From Antedon mediterranea (lineage: Eukaryota > Echinodermata > Crinoidea > Comatulida > Antedonidae): a stretch of 64,000 nt of DNA. Where the stretch lies: positions 23,188,432-23,252,431 of the forward strand of contig NC_092679.1 in assembly GCF_964355755.1 (NCBI RefSeq). Direction: 5' to 3'. Made by a program: the position numbers and the translations under genes. A model generated the notes under the pieces. The model was not told the origin of the DNA. It did not search any database and worked only from the letters and a program-made list of their open reading frames with translations. Shown here piece by piece: positions 1-12,500 of this stretch. How positions within the stretch are numbered: position 1 is the stretch's first letter; each line of letters begins with the position of its first letter.

Positions 1-864
1 TACGCTAATACGTATGCAGGTATCTGTAGGGTAGGAAGGGGGGGGGGGGAGGGGCTACTATGTACCTCCTTGATGTATTTTTGGACATGAACACATCATG
101 GGGTGCATGATAACTTTCTACTAGACCACAAACATTATACATTGTTCTATACACTATTTTGAGATGGTAGGGGTAGTTGGCTACTCCGACGTGCTAGTTC
201 ACACACAGCCACTGTGGTGGACAGATGAGAGAGCATCTTACTGACATGATATGTAGTTGAAAAGTCAAACATCTGCGTCCACAGTACCATATGTAATGAT
301 CCATTGAATTCAATTGGCACTATACAAGAACTCGTAAATTACATTTATTTGTTTTCGAATCAATTCAAACAGATTATAACCTCCACTAATAAGTTGACTG
401 GGTAGCTCCTTTCTAAAAGCAAGTTTCCTATTATGATATTTTTAGAAATCTGCTCAAATTGACAAAAAAATCAACAATCCCTTTCACACATCAGTGCATC
501 TCATACATATATCACAATGAATTCTATGTGAACGCTCTTCCTGCTAAACATGATATTCAATATTGTATATATATAGTATATATAGTAGGGTAAATTGTAT
601 TATAGGTACGCTGGAGGTCAAGGTTATAATACATATTCATGATTTAAAATTAAATTTAAATTAAACTTATAAATAATCATGTATTATATTTTATATATAT
701 AGTAAATTCCCATTTATCCGCAGAAACTTTTATTATATACTATTATTTTAAACGTATGTGAATGTATAAATCTTAATAAACTTTATATTTTTTAATTTTT
801 CAACACCTATATTGTTTAGAACATTTCAACACAATGTATAAATACAATTATCAACATCCATCTG

Positions 865-1050
865 ATGTATGGGATGACTACTAAAAATGGAGAATGTATA
901 ATTTGCCTTGGAAATAAAAATATTATATGGCTTTGCTTTAATTGCAAAGTACTTATACATAGAGACTGCCTGTTACAATGGTGGAATTACAAAAATAAAT
1001 ATTTATATTTATGTCCACTGTGCAAAATCAACATGGTAGAAACTCTATAA
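865..1050 (+). CDS. 61-aa Cys/His finger ORF (RING-variant or PHD-like), uncertain gene
   Basis: Single-exon ORF starting MYGMTTKNGECIICLGNK. Eight potential zinc ligands are regularly spaced: C11, C14, C24, C27, H32, C35, C50, C53, with HRDCLLQWW after the histidine and LYLCPLC at the end. The C4HC3 order and C-x4-H-x2-C spacing are nearer to PHD or RING-variant fingers than to a plain RING. Small stand-alone fingers of this type occur in large DNA viruses as well as in cellular E3 ligases, so a captured or endogenous viral origin is possible but not shown. AT-rich DNA surrounds it and a 44-bp tandem array begins 25 bp after the stop. It lies in the last visible intron of WDR27, on the opposite strand. 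Confidence 0.5.
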   Translation: MYGMTTKNGECIICLGNKNIIWLCFNCKVLIHRDCLLQWWNYKNKYLYLCPLCKINMVETL

Positions 1051-1075
1051 TTAAATTAAATATATAAATCTATAA

Positions 1076-1315
1076 AAATTTCAATTAACATCAATTAAAT
1101 TAAATATTAAATTATAAAAATGTATTCAATAACATCAATTAAATTAAATATTAAATTATTAAAATGTATTCAATAACATCAATTCAATTAAATATTAAAT
1201 TATTAAAATGTATTCAATAACATCAATTAAATTAAATATTAAATTATTAAAATGTATTCAATAACATCAATTAAATTAAATATTAAATTATAAAAATTTA
1301 TTCAATAACATAAAA
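1076..1315. repeat. 44-bp AT-rich tandem repeat, about 5 copies
   Basis: Unit AACATCAATTAAATTAAATA + TTAAATTATTAAAATG..., directly after the Cys/His ORF at 865-1050 and ending in an A-run. Confidence 0.92.
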
Positions 1316-4300
1316 AAAAAAAAAAAATGGGTGGGCCATCCCTTTTTGAAAGGTTGTGCAGTTTTTTAAACTAAACTTGTTAACTTTGTTAATATTGTGC
1401 ACAAAATGAAACATAATACATTTGCTATATTTTAATCAAAACCTTTTTTGTGCTTTTAAATGTGTGAAATGGATTGAAAAAATGCCATGCCACAGAATCC
1501 AGTAAAATTTTAAATAATAATAATAAATTTGAAGTATTTCAAATTTTTTTAAAGAAATACAAGGTTTACTCATGGTTATTGAAGAAATTTCTAGGAATTC
1601 ATTCAATCTGATTAATTTTTTATTAAAAGCTATCCGAGTATATTGTATATATCATGTCCATACAGTAACACTGCTGTAAAACCAGAAACTTTCATGCATT
1701 AAATTTTCATGTTTTTGGGGGACAATTTTGGTTTTGGTTTTTATATTAACTATCTGTAAATACAATTCTTTACGTTAAAATATTCATGAATACAAGTCAA
1801 AACGTTGCACACATTATGAATGCTTTACAGATAATACATCTTTATTAATAGTGAAAATACTCAATTAATTTCACAGCGTTGCGTCTGTAGATGTGGTGCC
1901 ATTGACGATGTCTAAATATTACTGGACTGTCTTGCTTAACTTGCACTTTAACAAACTTACAGACTAAATAATATAATCTAAAATATTTAATATAAAGCCA
2001 AGGTTAGAAAGATAAAGATCAGAAAGAGACAGATTAGTACGGCTTCACTGTGGGGTATTTGTAAAAGATTCATATAAAGAATTTATTTCAATTAGATAAT
2101 TTGAATGAAGGTTGTGGAAAGTTCCGGTTGTTGTCAACTTTCCACATATTTACGAAAGACTTAATATCTTGTCTGATAGTTTCCAATTTGTTAAATAACA
2201 AATTACGCTACTTCATCATCAACAAAGTACAAAAGTTAGTTTATATAAAACAGTTTGGCATTAAATGTCAGTTTTAAAAAAGGGTAGTGAATGAACATCA
2301 TTCGGAATTTTAGTTGCTTTAAGATTTTATTATTTAGAAGGATTTTTTCTCCAGACATACAGAAAATTCATGTCAATGAAAACCACATCATCAAATTTAC
2401 AATTGTTGTAAAGTTTTTGGAAAGTTTTGATCACAAGAGGGCTCACTTCAATTTTAATTGTCTCATGGTGATAAACATCATCAAACAAATAGAGAAAACA
2501 AAATACAGTTGATATGCTTTCAAGTTCTGATGTCCCTGAACAATTTTTAAAAAGTAGGTGTACGAAGTATACTAAAAAGGAATTTATTTAACCTCGGAAC
2601 CCATAACCAAGTGGATATACTGAATAAATGCAAACCATTATGCCTATTTGAGAAACGGAGTAAAAACCAATTGCGTTATTCTTGGTAGTAAAAAAAATGT
2701 AATATGACATAACTACCTCTCCTTTATTCCAACATTCAGTGCAATATATTGATTTTGTTTTTTAATTTGATTTAATGTCTTGTGTTAAATACAAAAAAAG
2801 AAAAAAAAGAAAACTATTACTAGGCCAAAATCAAGGTAGAATAGACTATACGCTATTATTTTCTTTTAATGCTCAATTACCAAGCTTAATCATTCAACCT
2901 TCTAGCAGTTTGCGTGTCAGAACGCAGCCTGTCCCACAAGATGGCTTAGGAAGTGTGTCCCTCGGCTACACCTATGTCCCACCATGAGCTGCGCCTGCTT
3001 ATTTCTAAGGCGGAAACCTATTTAATACCCTTTCAGAACCACGGCCAATTACTGCAATCCTGAAGTGGAATTCAACTACAACGGTACAGTTTAGACTCTT
3101 CCTGTTGTGTGATTAACACACTATTAAAACACGTTCTATTGGGAAATAAATCTTGTTTGTTTCTCTTTGAGGTAAATACAGTAATGGTTGCTAAACGCTT
3201 TCATCTGAAACAAATTAATGTAATCAGCTTTTATATTTCCTTCAACAGAGAATGGAAATTGCATCGGTCTACCAGGAAAAAGGTGCTTAGAGGCAGATGT
3301 ACTAATCTCATAAGCGTTGCTTTGAATAATTGAATTCAAATTCTACACATTTCTTGTAACAACAGATACAGTAAACAGATTAATTTTTTATTTTAAAAAT
3401 GTACCATAGAATTTAATATTTTTTAATATTAATTGTCCTTTAAAAATGATTTATAAAACTACTTTGAAAAGGCCATTTTGCAGTTTTAATAAAGTCATTG
3501 ACATTCAAAAAAAATAATAGTTTTCCTTTATAAAGACAAAATAAATGTTTAATTTAACTAAAAACCCATTGTCTAACAGACAATTATTTTTGCCCTAAAT
3601 TACATGTTTTTTTTAAAATGAAAACAATCATTTGATGGCAATTTTTTTTTCAGAGGGACAATATATCTTTGTTGTTGTTTATTTTGTTTGGTCGAATAAC
3701 TATAATGAAAAAAAAAAAATCAAATAAAAAGGTAGTTGGCTGGCTACCTTATGACTTGGCAAATGTAAAAATTAGGCAAGGATTCATCCTCACACCTTCC
3801 TGTCCAAAGGACATGTGCATGGCTTTGATGCCATATTACTTCCTGTCACACACGTATCTATCATCAATACAAAGCTTTTGACAATTTTGGTTTTGGTCTC
3901 CGTCAAAATACATAATCTTTACGCCAATACAATTTCCTGCCACCTACTGTCTATCCTAATTATCAATATGTTTAAAAGGTTGATAGAATTTGCATTAACT
4001 GATAATAACAATTGTGCTTTCGTATAAAGTGGTTTTTTTAAAGCAAAAAGTTGGAAATTACGTAAAACAGCATTGGTTTCACTCCTGCCTGTACAAGATT
4101 GTATCGCTTGCAAGATACTTCACACACATTGCCTTGACTTTGAAATAGTCTTTAAAGACTTTAGTCATTGGTACCGTGTACACACGATACTAGAAATGAA
4201 TAGAGGATCATCACACTACACTGTGGCTGCCATTGGTCCATAGATGACCTAATCAAATTCCTCAGATTCCAATCAAAATCAAACACATAAGTGCACGTTT

Positions 4301-4680
4301 ACATAATGCGCGACAAACTACTTTGTTTATCCTTTTTCGCAGCATATTCAACTTTCTAACTTCATCACTCTAGTCAGTTCATTAACCAGACGATAGTGAC
4401 AGTCCCAAAATTGGCCAGACGCTTTGATCTATTATTAGCATCACTTGAGAAGAAGTGCCCACACAAGTTCCCCTTCACAAAAAATACACTGTCACAGTTT
4501 ATTGGCAACGATGTTTTAAAAAAAGTACAATTAAAAATTGATAAATAATTTGAATTTGTAACTTTTCAAAGAAATCAAACATAGTATAGTTTAGCATAGG
4601 CCTTATTTTTATTTTACTTTATATCACATGGACAGATTACCGATAATAAATAATTTTCTGTCCCATCAGATAGGTGGTAA
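1316..4680. other. Non-coding stretch, no gene seen
   Basis: Falls within the unresolved 3' intron of WDR27. AT-rich with short homopolymers. ORFs at 2291, 2775 and 3109 are short, have no recognisable motif and are not flanked by convincing splice sites. I looked here for the final WD40 exon of WDR27 and did not find it. Confidence 0.5.
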
Positions 4681-4903
4681 CTCTCAACACAGGGGCTTTG
4701 TAAACCAGGTCACCGGGGTAACCCCCTAATCATCTTGAATGATGAACTGGGTTCTTTAAAGTGCATATGGGAAAATTGTGTATATTGGAAATATGATTCC
4801 ACCACCTACAAGCCAAGTCCACCTCAAACGCTTGTTGATATTGATTTAGGCTATTTAAGTACAGTAACCAGCGCGCCTGCCTTAACCTCTAAGCCATTTA
4901 AAT
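4681..4903 (-). mobile_element. SINE copy, same family as in TRIM, internally deleted
   Basis: Shares CACCGGGGTAACCCCCTA, TGGGTTCTTTAAAGTGCA and the head CCTTAACCTCTAAGCCA (plus-strand reading) with the TRIM insertion. Confidence 0.75.
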
Positions 4904-5483
4904 ATTTAAATATCTTCATTCATTCATCTTCTTTATATTTATATATATTGCACAATCAAAAAATGTTCCAATAACATTTTTCATCTAGTCACAGCTGATA
5001 GTTGATATAAACTGTCATGTTAAAAAGAATTAAGTCAAATGATTGAACATTGATTTAAAAAGTTCATAGACATGTAGAAAAAATATCAGACAGTCAAAGA
5101 GTTGAATAATCACACTATAAGGATGAGTGAAGACTTGTCTTTGGCAGGGTGGTATCATTGATACAATGTTGGACATATGTTATCAATTTTGAATCAGTTT
5201 ATATTGACAAATGAAATCCTATTGCAAATATTACAGACTATTTTTTCCTTTTTGGAGAAAACTGGTACATTTGGATGGTACTGTATTTGTGTGGTATAAT
5301 ATATTGAATGTTTTAATGCATGCCAATTAACAATTAGAAAATACATTTCGTTTTTGTGGTAAAACTTGTCAAATAAAAATTTAGTAGTTGTGTAAGTTGC
5401 TACATTAGAAAAACTAAAGAGCAATGCGCAAAGAGATGCAATATAGGAAGACAAAGAGGAGTAAACGAGTGAAAGTAGTAACT

Positions 5484-5640
5484 TCTCTGTCTACACTATC
5501 AAACTAGTTTGACAACAAAATTGTGATGTTCCTAAATAGGGTAGTGATATGCTCAAATATGGTAGTGACATGACATCATCATGTCCATATATGGACATAT
5601 AACATGTCATATAAATTTTGATAGTGTAGACAGAGCTTTA
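5484..5640. mobile_element. MITE copy, both terminal inverted repeats present
   Basis: Left end CTCTGTCTACACTATCAAA and right end TTTGATAGTGTAGACAGAG are perfect inverted repeats. The interior carries the family core ATGACATCATCATGTCCATA. No coding capacity, so a non-autonomous DNA element. Confidence 0.85.
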
Positions 5641-5981
5641 GAGATTAAAGTGTCAACAAACATAAATCTTCTTTTCATTGAAACTAAGTTATAGCATATT
5701 TTAATGGGGTTTTTTTTCAAATATGTTCACAATTCCTTATTAATATCAATATTCTTAAGACTTGTGACAGTACTTCATATTTGATAGCATAAGTCAGTAG
5801 TTTCTTGGTAAAATTCATAATTGTTTTGACACGTACGATAATAAATAGAATGTGATTAATGGTTTGGATATAATAGCTCCTTGGATTGAAAAAAAATGTT
5901 TACAAGTCAATGATCCTTCTCAATCTCAGTTCAATGTATACAATTATCTCAGTTTGTATTGTTAATCATATATACCTCTAC

Positions 5982-6115
5982 TAAAGCTCTGTCTACACTA
6001 TCAAACATTATGTGACAAAAAAATGCGATGTGCCCATATATTGTGGATGGTGTCATATCACTACCATATTTGTGCATATCACTTCCATATTTGGACACAG
6101 CACATCAATTTTGAA
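5982..6115. mobile_element. MITE copy, right end lost
   Basis: Intact left end TAAAGCTCTGTCTACACTAT. The core is recognisable (GGTGTCATATCACTACCATA), but the right terminal repeat is absent. Confidence 0.8.
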
Positions 6116-6469
6116 AAAAATCCCAAAAGGAAAACAAATCTATACAGATGTACCGAGTATCACTTGAGAAGGTAAGAATCAACTTTCACTTAAAACATGT
6201 ATGGCACCAAATGCAATTCCAACCCTACATCATGAGCAACAATTGCATTGGCAACACAGTTATCAAACACAATGGACTTCAGTATTTGGAAACAGCTTTG
6301 TTTCGATGATGCACAGAATTTGTTTTAATAGCTCCCTCTATGTTAGATATATTTTTTTTAAAGTGTTTTAACAACCATTTCAGTCTCCCAATATTCATTT
6401 GGGCAAGTTGGAACCGGGCTCAACCTTAAAAAACAGATGGTCAAAGTTCATTGGTTATGTCATACTTAC

Positions 6470-6572
6470 CGATTTATCTTCTGAACCAGTTGCAATGTAC
6501 TTTCCACATGGACTGAATGCAAGCCCACACGGATGAACACGATTCTGATGCCCTTCAAGTCTCTTAACACAC
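6470..6572 (-). CDS. WDR27: WDR27 exon 20, last visible exon
   Basis: Encodes CVKRLEGHQNRVHPCGLAFS followed by PCGKYIATGSEDKS, a GH-containing WD repeat. It ends at TCG|GTAAGT, a strong donor, so at least one more exon follows. I found no convincing WD40 exon on the minus strand between 1 and 6,469, so it should lie left of the window. Confidence 0.87.
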
Positions 6573-9500
6573 CTACAAAACAAACAACGTAAGGGTTATT
6601 GTTCGTAAAACATAAAACTCTTACCATGCATGGTACAAAACGACACTAAAATAACAATTGGTCTAGCCTCATGTTTTACAGTGAATAATTTGAATAAAAG
6701 AAATAATTTATGGTTTTATAATACTCGTGCAATAGAATAGAACAAAATAATTCCATTCAGTAAAAGAAGAAATGTTCTATTTTCACCTCATGATTTGTAC
6801 CATTGCACTCATAATACATTCATTATTTGTATAATATTATTATAAACACCTTTGGTAAAACTTTGAAGTGAAAACGCAGGAAATCAGAAAGGTTATCAGA
6901 AAAAAAGTAAAAAGAAAGTGCATTGAACCAAACGTTGGGCGAGAAAAAGTAAGTCAAAGGTGAGATTAAAACATGTTCTATCGTCTCTGTCACTGGTTAC
7001 AACTTACCACATCATCGTTAACATGGTATCTGTACACGAACAGTGTACCTGACAGGAAATATGATTATACTGAAAGTCGTAGGCGCTAAAATCCCATTGT
7101 CACACTTGACCGACAGTGGCTAGTATCAAAGTGGACAAAATACTTAGCTATAGTTAGTCGCGCGTGACATCGACCGCACTTCCATTAAGGTAGTTGGCAG
7201 CATTAAATTTATATTTGGTTTTGAAATAGGTACTACTGTAAAATATTATATATATGCAGAGAATTGACAGGACAACTGAATCATATACTGTACATTCCTA
7301 AATGCACAGAAGATATGTTTTACATAATATTCATCTCAATTGTTTTACATTCTCTTTTACAGTTGATTTTAACGTACCATTTACAAAATAATTTTTTAAA
7401 TACCATTATTTCCTCTAAAAATCCTGTATAAAATGTAAAATTCCAATGTAAATCATTAAATATGTAGTTTGTAATGATGACAAACCCAATTTAGACTGTC
7501 TGTCTGAGAGAAGAAATTCCTCAGTCCCGTCACCAACAGACACCCTGAGTGTATCGGGTTCAAAACAAAAACGTCCTAAAGTAAATTTAATTTAACTTCA
7601 GTTTCAACTTTCTGAGATCACGTTCATTTCCCATAGAAAGAGTTGTTCGAATTAAATTAAACAGATGTAGAAAATAATGCACAATTAATGATGATTTAAA
7701 AGTTAATTTTGAATTAAACCCATCTTAATTCATTAAGGTTGAGTGAAAGAAATAGAAAGCATACGCCACGATTGAAAAGGCCAACAACAGCAGTTTGAGG
7801 CACCACAGGGTCTAGAGAATTTAAGGTGGTATTACTCAAATGAAATAAAAAGCAAACATATATATACTGCCAAATATATATATATATATGCAGTAACTTT
7901 AATAAATACCTAGCAATAACATTAATAGCAGTAAAGGGTCAGAATAATTAAAGAAAAATCTATTGGAGATTTTAGTATTTTTTAAAACTATGAGGAGGCG
8001 CATTCAGGCTTAGTTAAAACCACAACGAAAATTAGCGATTGTTCCATTAAACAAACTGAGCAGTATATCAACTAAAGAAAGCTAGAAAGTACAATTCCTG
8101 CCATATTAGCAAAAGTTTGTATTAACAACTTGTCTACAAAGTCTCTCTATAGGTGATAACTGTGAAGTTTCAATTCAAGATGTTCCACACAACTTAAAGT
8201 CAGTCATAGTTATACTGTGCATCTTTTTCTGAGAATGTTCACAGAAGGACTTTTCAACTAAACAGTATACCTAAATATCCACTAAAAAACTGTTGGTGGG
8301 TCTAACTGGTAATAATGGAGAAACATGGTGACTGGTCAAACATCTGTTATCTCTGGTCCAAATCCCTTAAAAGGTTGTTTTTATGTTGAACTCAAAGTGA
8401 TAATGAGGCTACCCATCTATCTTTCCAAACTAATTGTAGCTTTTTGGAAAACATTATCACATCACCAAATAATATGCTAATTATAAACATGCCATAAAGG
8501 ATCGATTAGTATCGCAGGAAGTGATCGTAGTGACTCAATTGATTATGGGAAAAATTCCTTTTCCTTGGTTTTCTAAAGCTCTGTCTACACTATCAAAATA
8601 GTTTGAAAAAAAAGTGTGATGTGGCCAAATATGGTAGTGATATGCTATGGTATAGTGATATGACATCATCATATCCATATATGGAAGTAGACAGAGATTT
8701 AGATTTAAAATAGAGTTGAAAATGTGCATCTCATCCTATGCTGCATGTTGCCACGTAGCCCACGTGAATTTGTGGTAATTGCCAAATCTAATAATGTATC
8801 AACATCCAGAAATAGAAATGCAAATTGAAAATGTACATCCAACACATCATGTGACCTGTTAAAGTCCAAAACAATCAGATCAGCTCAAAGGTAAACCCTT
8901 TAAACTGGTGAGAAATGTTTAACTTTCATGAATGGCCATTCTCTCTCCCACCCATGAGATGTGTATCTAACAATATAAATCAGGTACTTAAAATGTCTAA
9001 AGATTAATTTTCAGGTAATCTTCTTGGCGATTACTTGAATATGGTTTATCATGGTGTCTAATATTAGAGTTGTCAACAATAGTTTTACTCTACATTTATT
9101 GAAGCCTATTTGGCAAATCAACAGTGTTAAATGGGGTCATTATGTGTCTCATATCAACACTTGTTATCCCTTGAATTATGTGATAAACATACGTCTTGCT
9201 AATTAAACATTTTCTTAATGATATGCTGATTAGTAAAATCCAATTGAGAATTCTACACTGTGAATTGTGCCATGAACTACTTTCCCCTCTATGGAATTAT
9301 GTGATCAAAATGTCTAAAAATATTAATTATTAATGTCATTTTTGTGCTTATAAGTTAAAATTAGTAAGTAGATAATGCAAAAATTAAAAATGATTTTGCT
9401 TAAAGTAACCTTTTTAAAGTTTTGTTGAGCTTTTAATGATCCAGAATAATAATATCATTTATGGGTAAATTCACTTTTATAACAGTGGCACTCTTAGACT

Positions 9501-12500
9501 TGTCCGAGGTCTGTAGATAAATAATCAAGAATTTGATCTTAAACCAAAAGTTCAATCTGGCATTGGACATGTTTACCATCTCCAAAAATGATTGAAAACA
9601 ATTTTAAAAAATCAATTTAATAAATAAATAAAGTAACTTGTACTTTATATTAGGTAAGATTTAAATAAGAGTTAATACAAGAATTAAAACCGTTGAAAGA
9701 TACACATCAGTCAGAAGTGTAACTGTCAATATCTAATCAGTTTTCACAAAATTATTGCAAAAACGCTGTACAATCAATTAAGCAGCCCAACCCCTTTGTC
9801 GTCACATTTAGGAAATAGCATGGAAGAAATACGCGTAAAGGAAGAAGAGTTAAGAGCTGTGTATTTAAATTTGGCAGCGAGAGGAAGTGGTTATAAATAG
9901 CGCAGGTCATCATCACGGGAGATGATTTCCCTTTCACAAGACTTGCGTGCTTGTGTGGTCGCTTAGATGACTGTGGACAATAACCAATCACAGGTTCAAT
10001 CCGTAAAGATTATAAACAGATTACTACGCTTAATCAATTACAGCTTGACTCTAATTGGAAAGAAAACTAAAGATTCAAATTTTCAAGGGTATAAACTAAA
10101 AGTATAATCAAATAATCAGTAGAATGATTAATCTGTGATTTGTGAAAGAGCATGGATGCCTGACCATCAGGGAGTAGGTAGAAATTGCATAAAACTAAAC
10201 TAATTGATACAATGTCCTACAAATATAATATCTTTGACCTTTATGCAACCTGAAAATGTGATTGCAAACATTATCTCAATACCCATAGATTGAAGCATTT
10301 AGGCCCTTTGAGAAAAATTGGTCTAAAACACATTTTTCTTCTTGTGGAATTGGAATATTTGAAGGTGGCCACATGTTTTTGGAAGTAAATTACTAAAGCA
10401 GTAGTAATGTTAGTAAGAAATGAATAATAAAACATAAAGAAACCAAACTTCAATTGAAGACACGTCACTGGGATTTCTTGTTGTTCTAGGCAACAAAAAA
10501 CAGTAGTGTAAATCAGACTAGCTATCAAAACAACACTATATTGGACTAGCCAACAAAACATTAGTGTATACTGGCTAGCAAAGCAACACAAATGATGGCA
10601 TATAGTTTTAAAAAAACTGAGAAAATAAAAGGCTATGCCATGGTTTTCATGAGCTTTTTTATAATATGATTCTTAATTGATAGACATTACCCAGACAAGT
10701 AGTTTGTAATTATTAATGATAGCATTTAATTGAACTTGTCTATGTTGGAAAGAAGACCTGATAGAAACATGTAACAAAGTGTGAAAAGAGCCTAAGGCAG
10801 TTGTCTGCGACTGTATCAACAGTTCTTTTTAATTTCCTTCTAAACTGTTTTTTTCACAACAATTAAATTAGTTACATTATAATACATTGCTATTATCAAT
10901 TTGACAGGCATAGGAGAAATTTCAAACCATACAGATAATGATATACTGAAGATTAATCAATTTATAAACGGTGAAGATGAGAAAATCTGTGAAAATGATA
11001 AAAAGTTGCCGGTAGAGATGTTATATGAAAAATGCTTATCATATGTAATTGAAAAGCATAATTTTTAAAATAGAAATTGTTTCTTGCTTTTCTGTGACAT
11101 ATTGTTATCACTTACAAACTCAGACAACTTCTTTTTTATTAGAAAAGAAAACATTATTAATGTTCATGACGCAAAACGACTCCACAGGAAATGTTTTGAT
11201 AATGACACCATTACGATAACCCAGATGATTTCAACCTAACAGAACAGAATACATCAATCAAAGCTGTCACTCAGCTACTAAGTCTGTTTTCAGCGCAGCT
11301 TCCCCCCTCCTGGATGTGGTATTGAAAGAATTAAAAGTACCTGTCTGTGCGCAAGTCCCAGATTTTGATGGCGTCAGTGATGGCTGATGTCGCAAAGAGG
11401 TCGTAAGCTGATGACGGATGAGTTACATATGCCGAACCCTGAAAAAGGAAAATATAAAACAAACCATTACTTTAACAGCATTGTATATTCAAATGAATTA
11501 TTTGTTGTTATAACAAGGCATGGATAAACCACCAATATTTACATGTATATTACAAAATGTATCGATTTCTAATAGTTTCTAATCAATTGTGTAGATTTTT
11601 ATTCCTGGTCATTGTTTCTTGACTGTTATTTGACAGATTTATAACAATAATTAATAATAATTGTCTTTTGTATAAAAAACCACAAGGCTCAAACTAGGTA
11701 CGAAAAAGTTACATCTTTTCATATGCCATGCGAAATAGATGCGTTTTCAACAACTGATTGAAGATGTCAATAGAATTGGCATTATTGATTGATCAGTCAG
11801 TAAATGTATGTCTACGTGTTCTTGGTTGGAATAGTTAGAGATCTTGAATGACCAAGATTATCCATCTTTTAAATTTGTTTATCAAAAATTTGGCATCTTT
11901 AATACTAATATTTTACTAGTACATTAAGAGCACTATTCTTTTTAATGCCAAGCCATGTATAAATTAAGCTTTTTATTATAAATTAATTTAATACGTTGTC
12001 ATTAGGAGTGTCTATCACGGAAGAGGCTGTTTGCCAAAGTATTTATAATTTCAGTTATCATCATAATAAGTACTTAAATTTGATATAATGTATAGAAGTG
12101 CTTTCTTAATTCTAAAATCAGGTGATGTTATTTATTTTGTTCAGAAAAAAAAATATACATTGTACATTGACTTGACCAATGGGTGACTTGTAAGTTTTAG
12201 CCAATCATTGGTATAGCAACTTAATATAAAAAAGGGAGAAATATAGCTGTGGTATATTTTTCTATTATTCATTGGTAATTGTATTATGTTTTGTGTGGTG
12301 CAATGGTTAGAGCAATCAAGAAGTTCTGGGTTCAAGCTCTGGTCTGTGGCTATGGTTTGCAGCGCCTCTGCCTTAACCGCTCAGCCACTCTACTCAACTA
12401 AGCTTCAATTTTGAGTTTACATTTTATGAAACAATTACTTATAAACCATGTCATGAAAGCTTAAAGACAAACGAAAAACTTAAGTTATATTAATACCATT

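Noticed and set aside
2775-2987. ORF ending QPVPQDGLGSVSLGYTYVPP as a possible gene
   Set aside because: Lys-rich low-complexity start, no splice or motif support; I see no homology.
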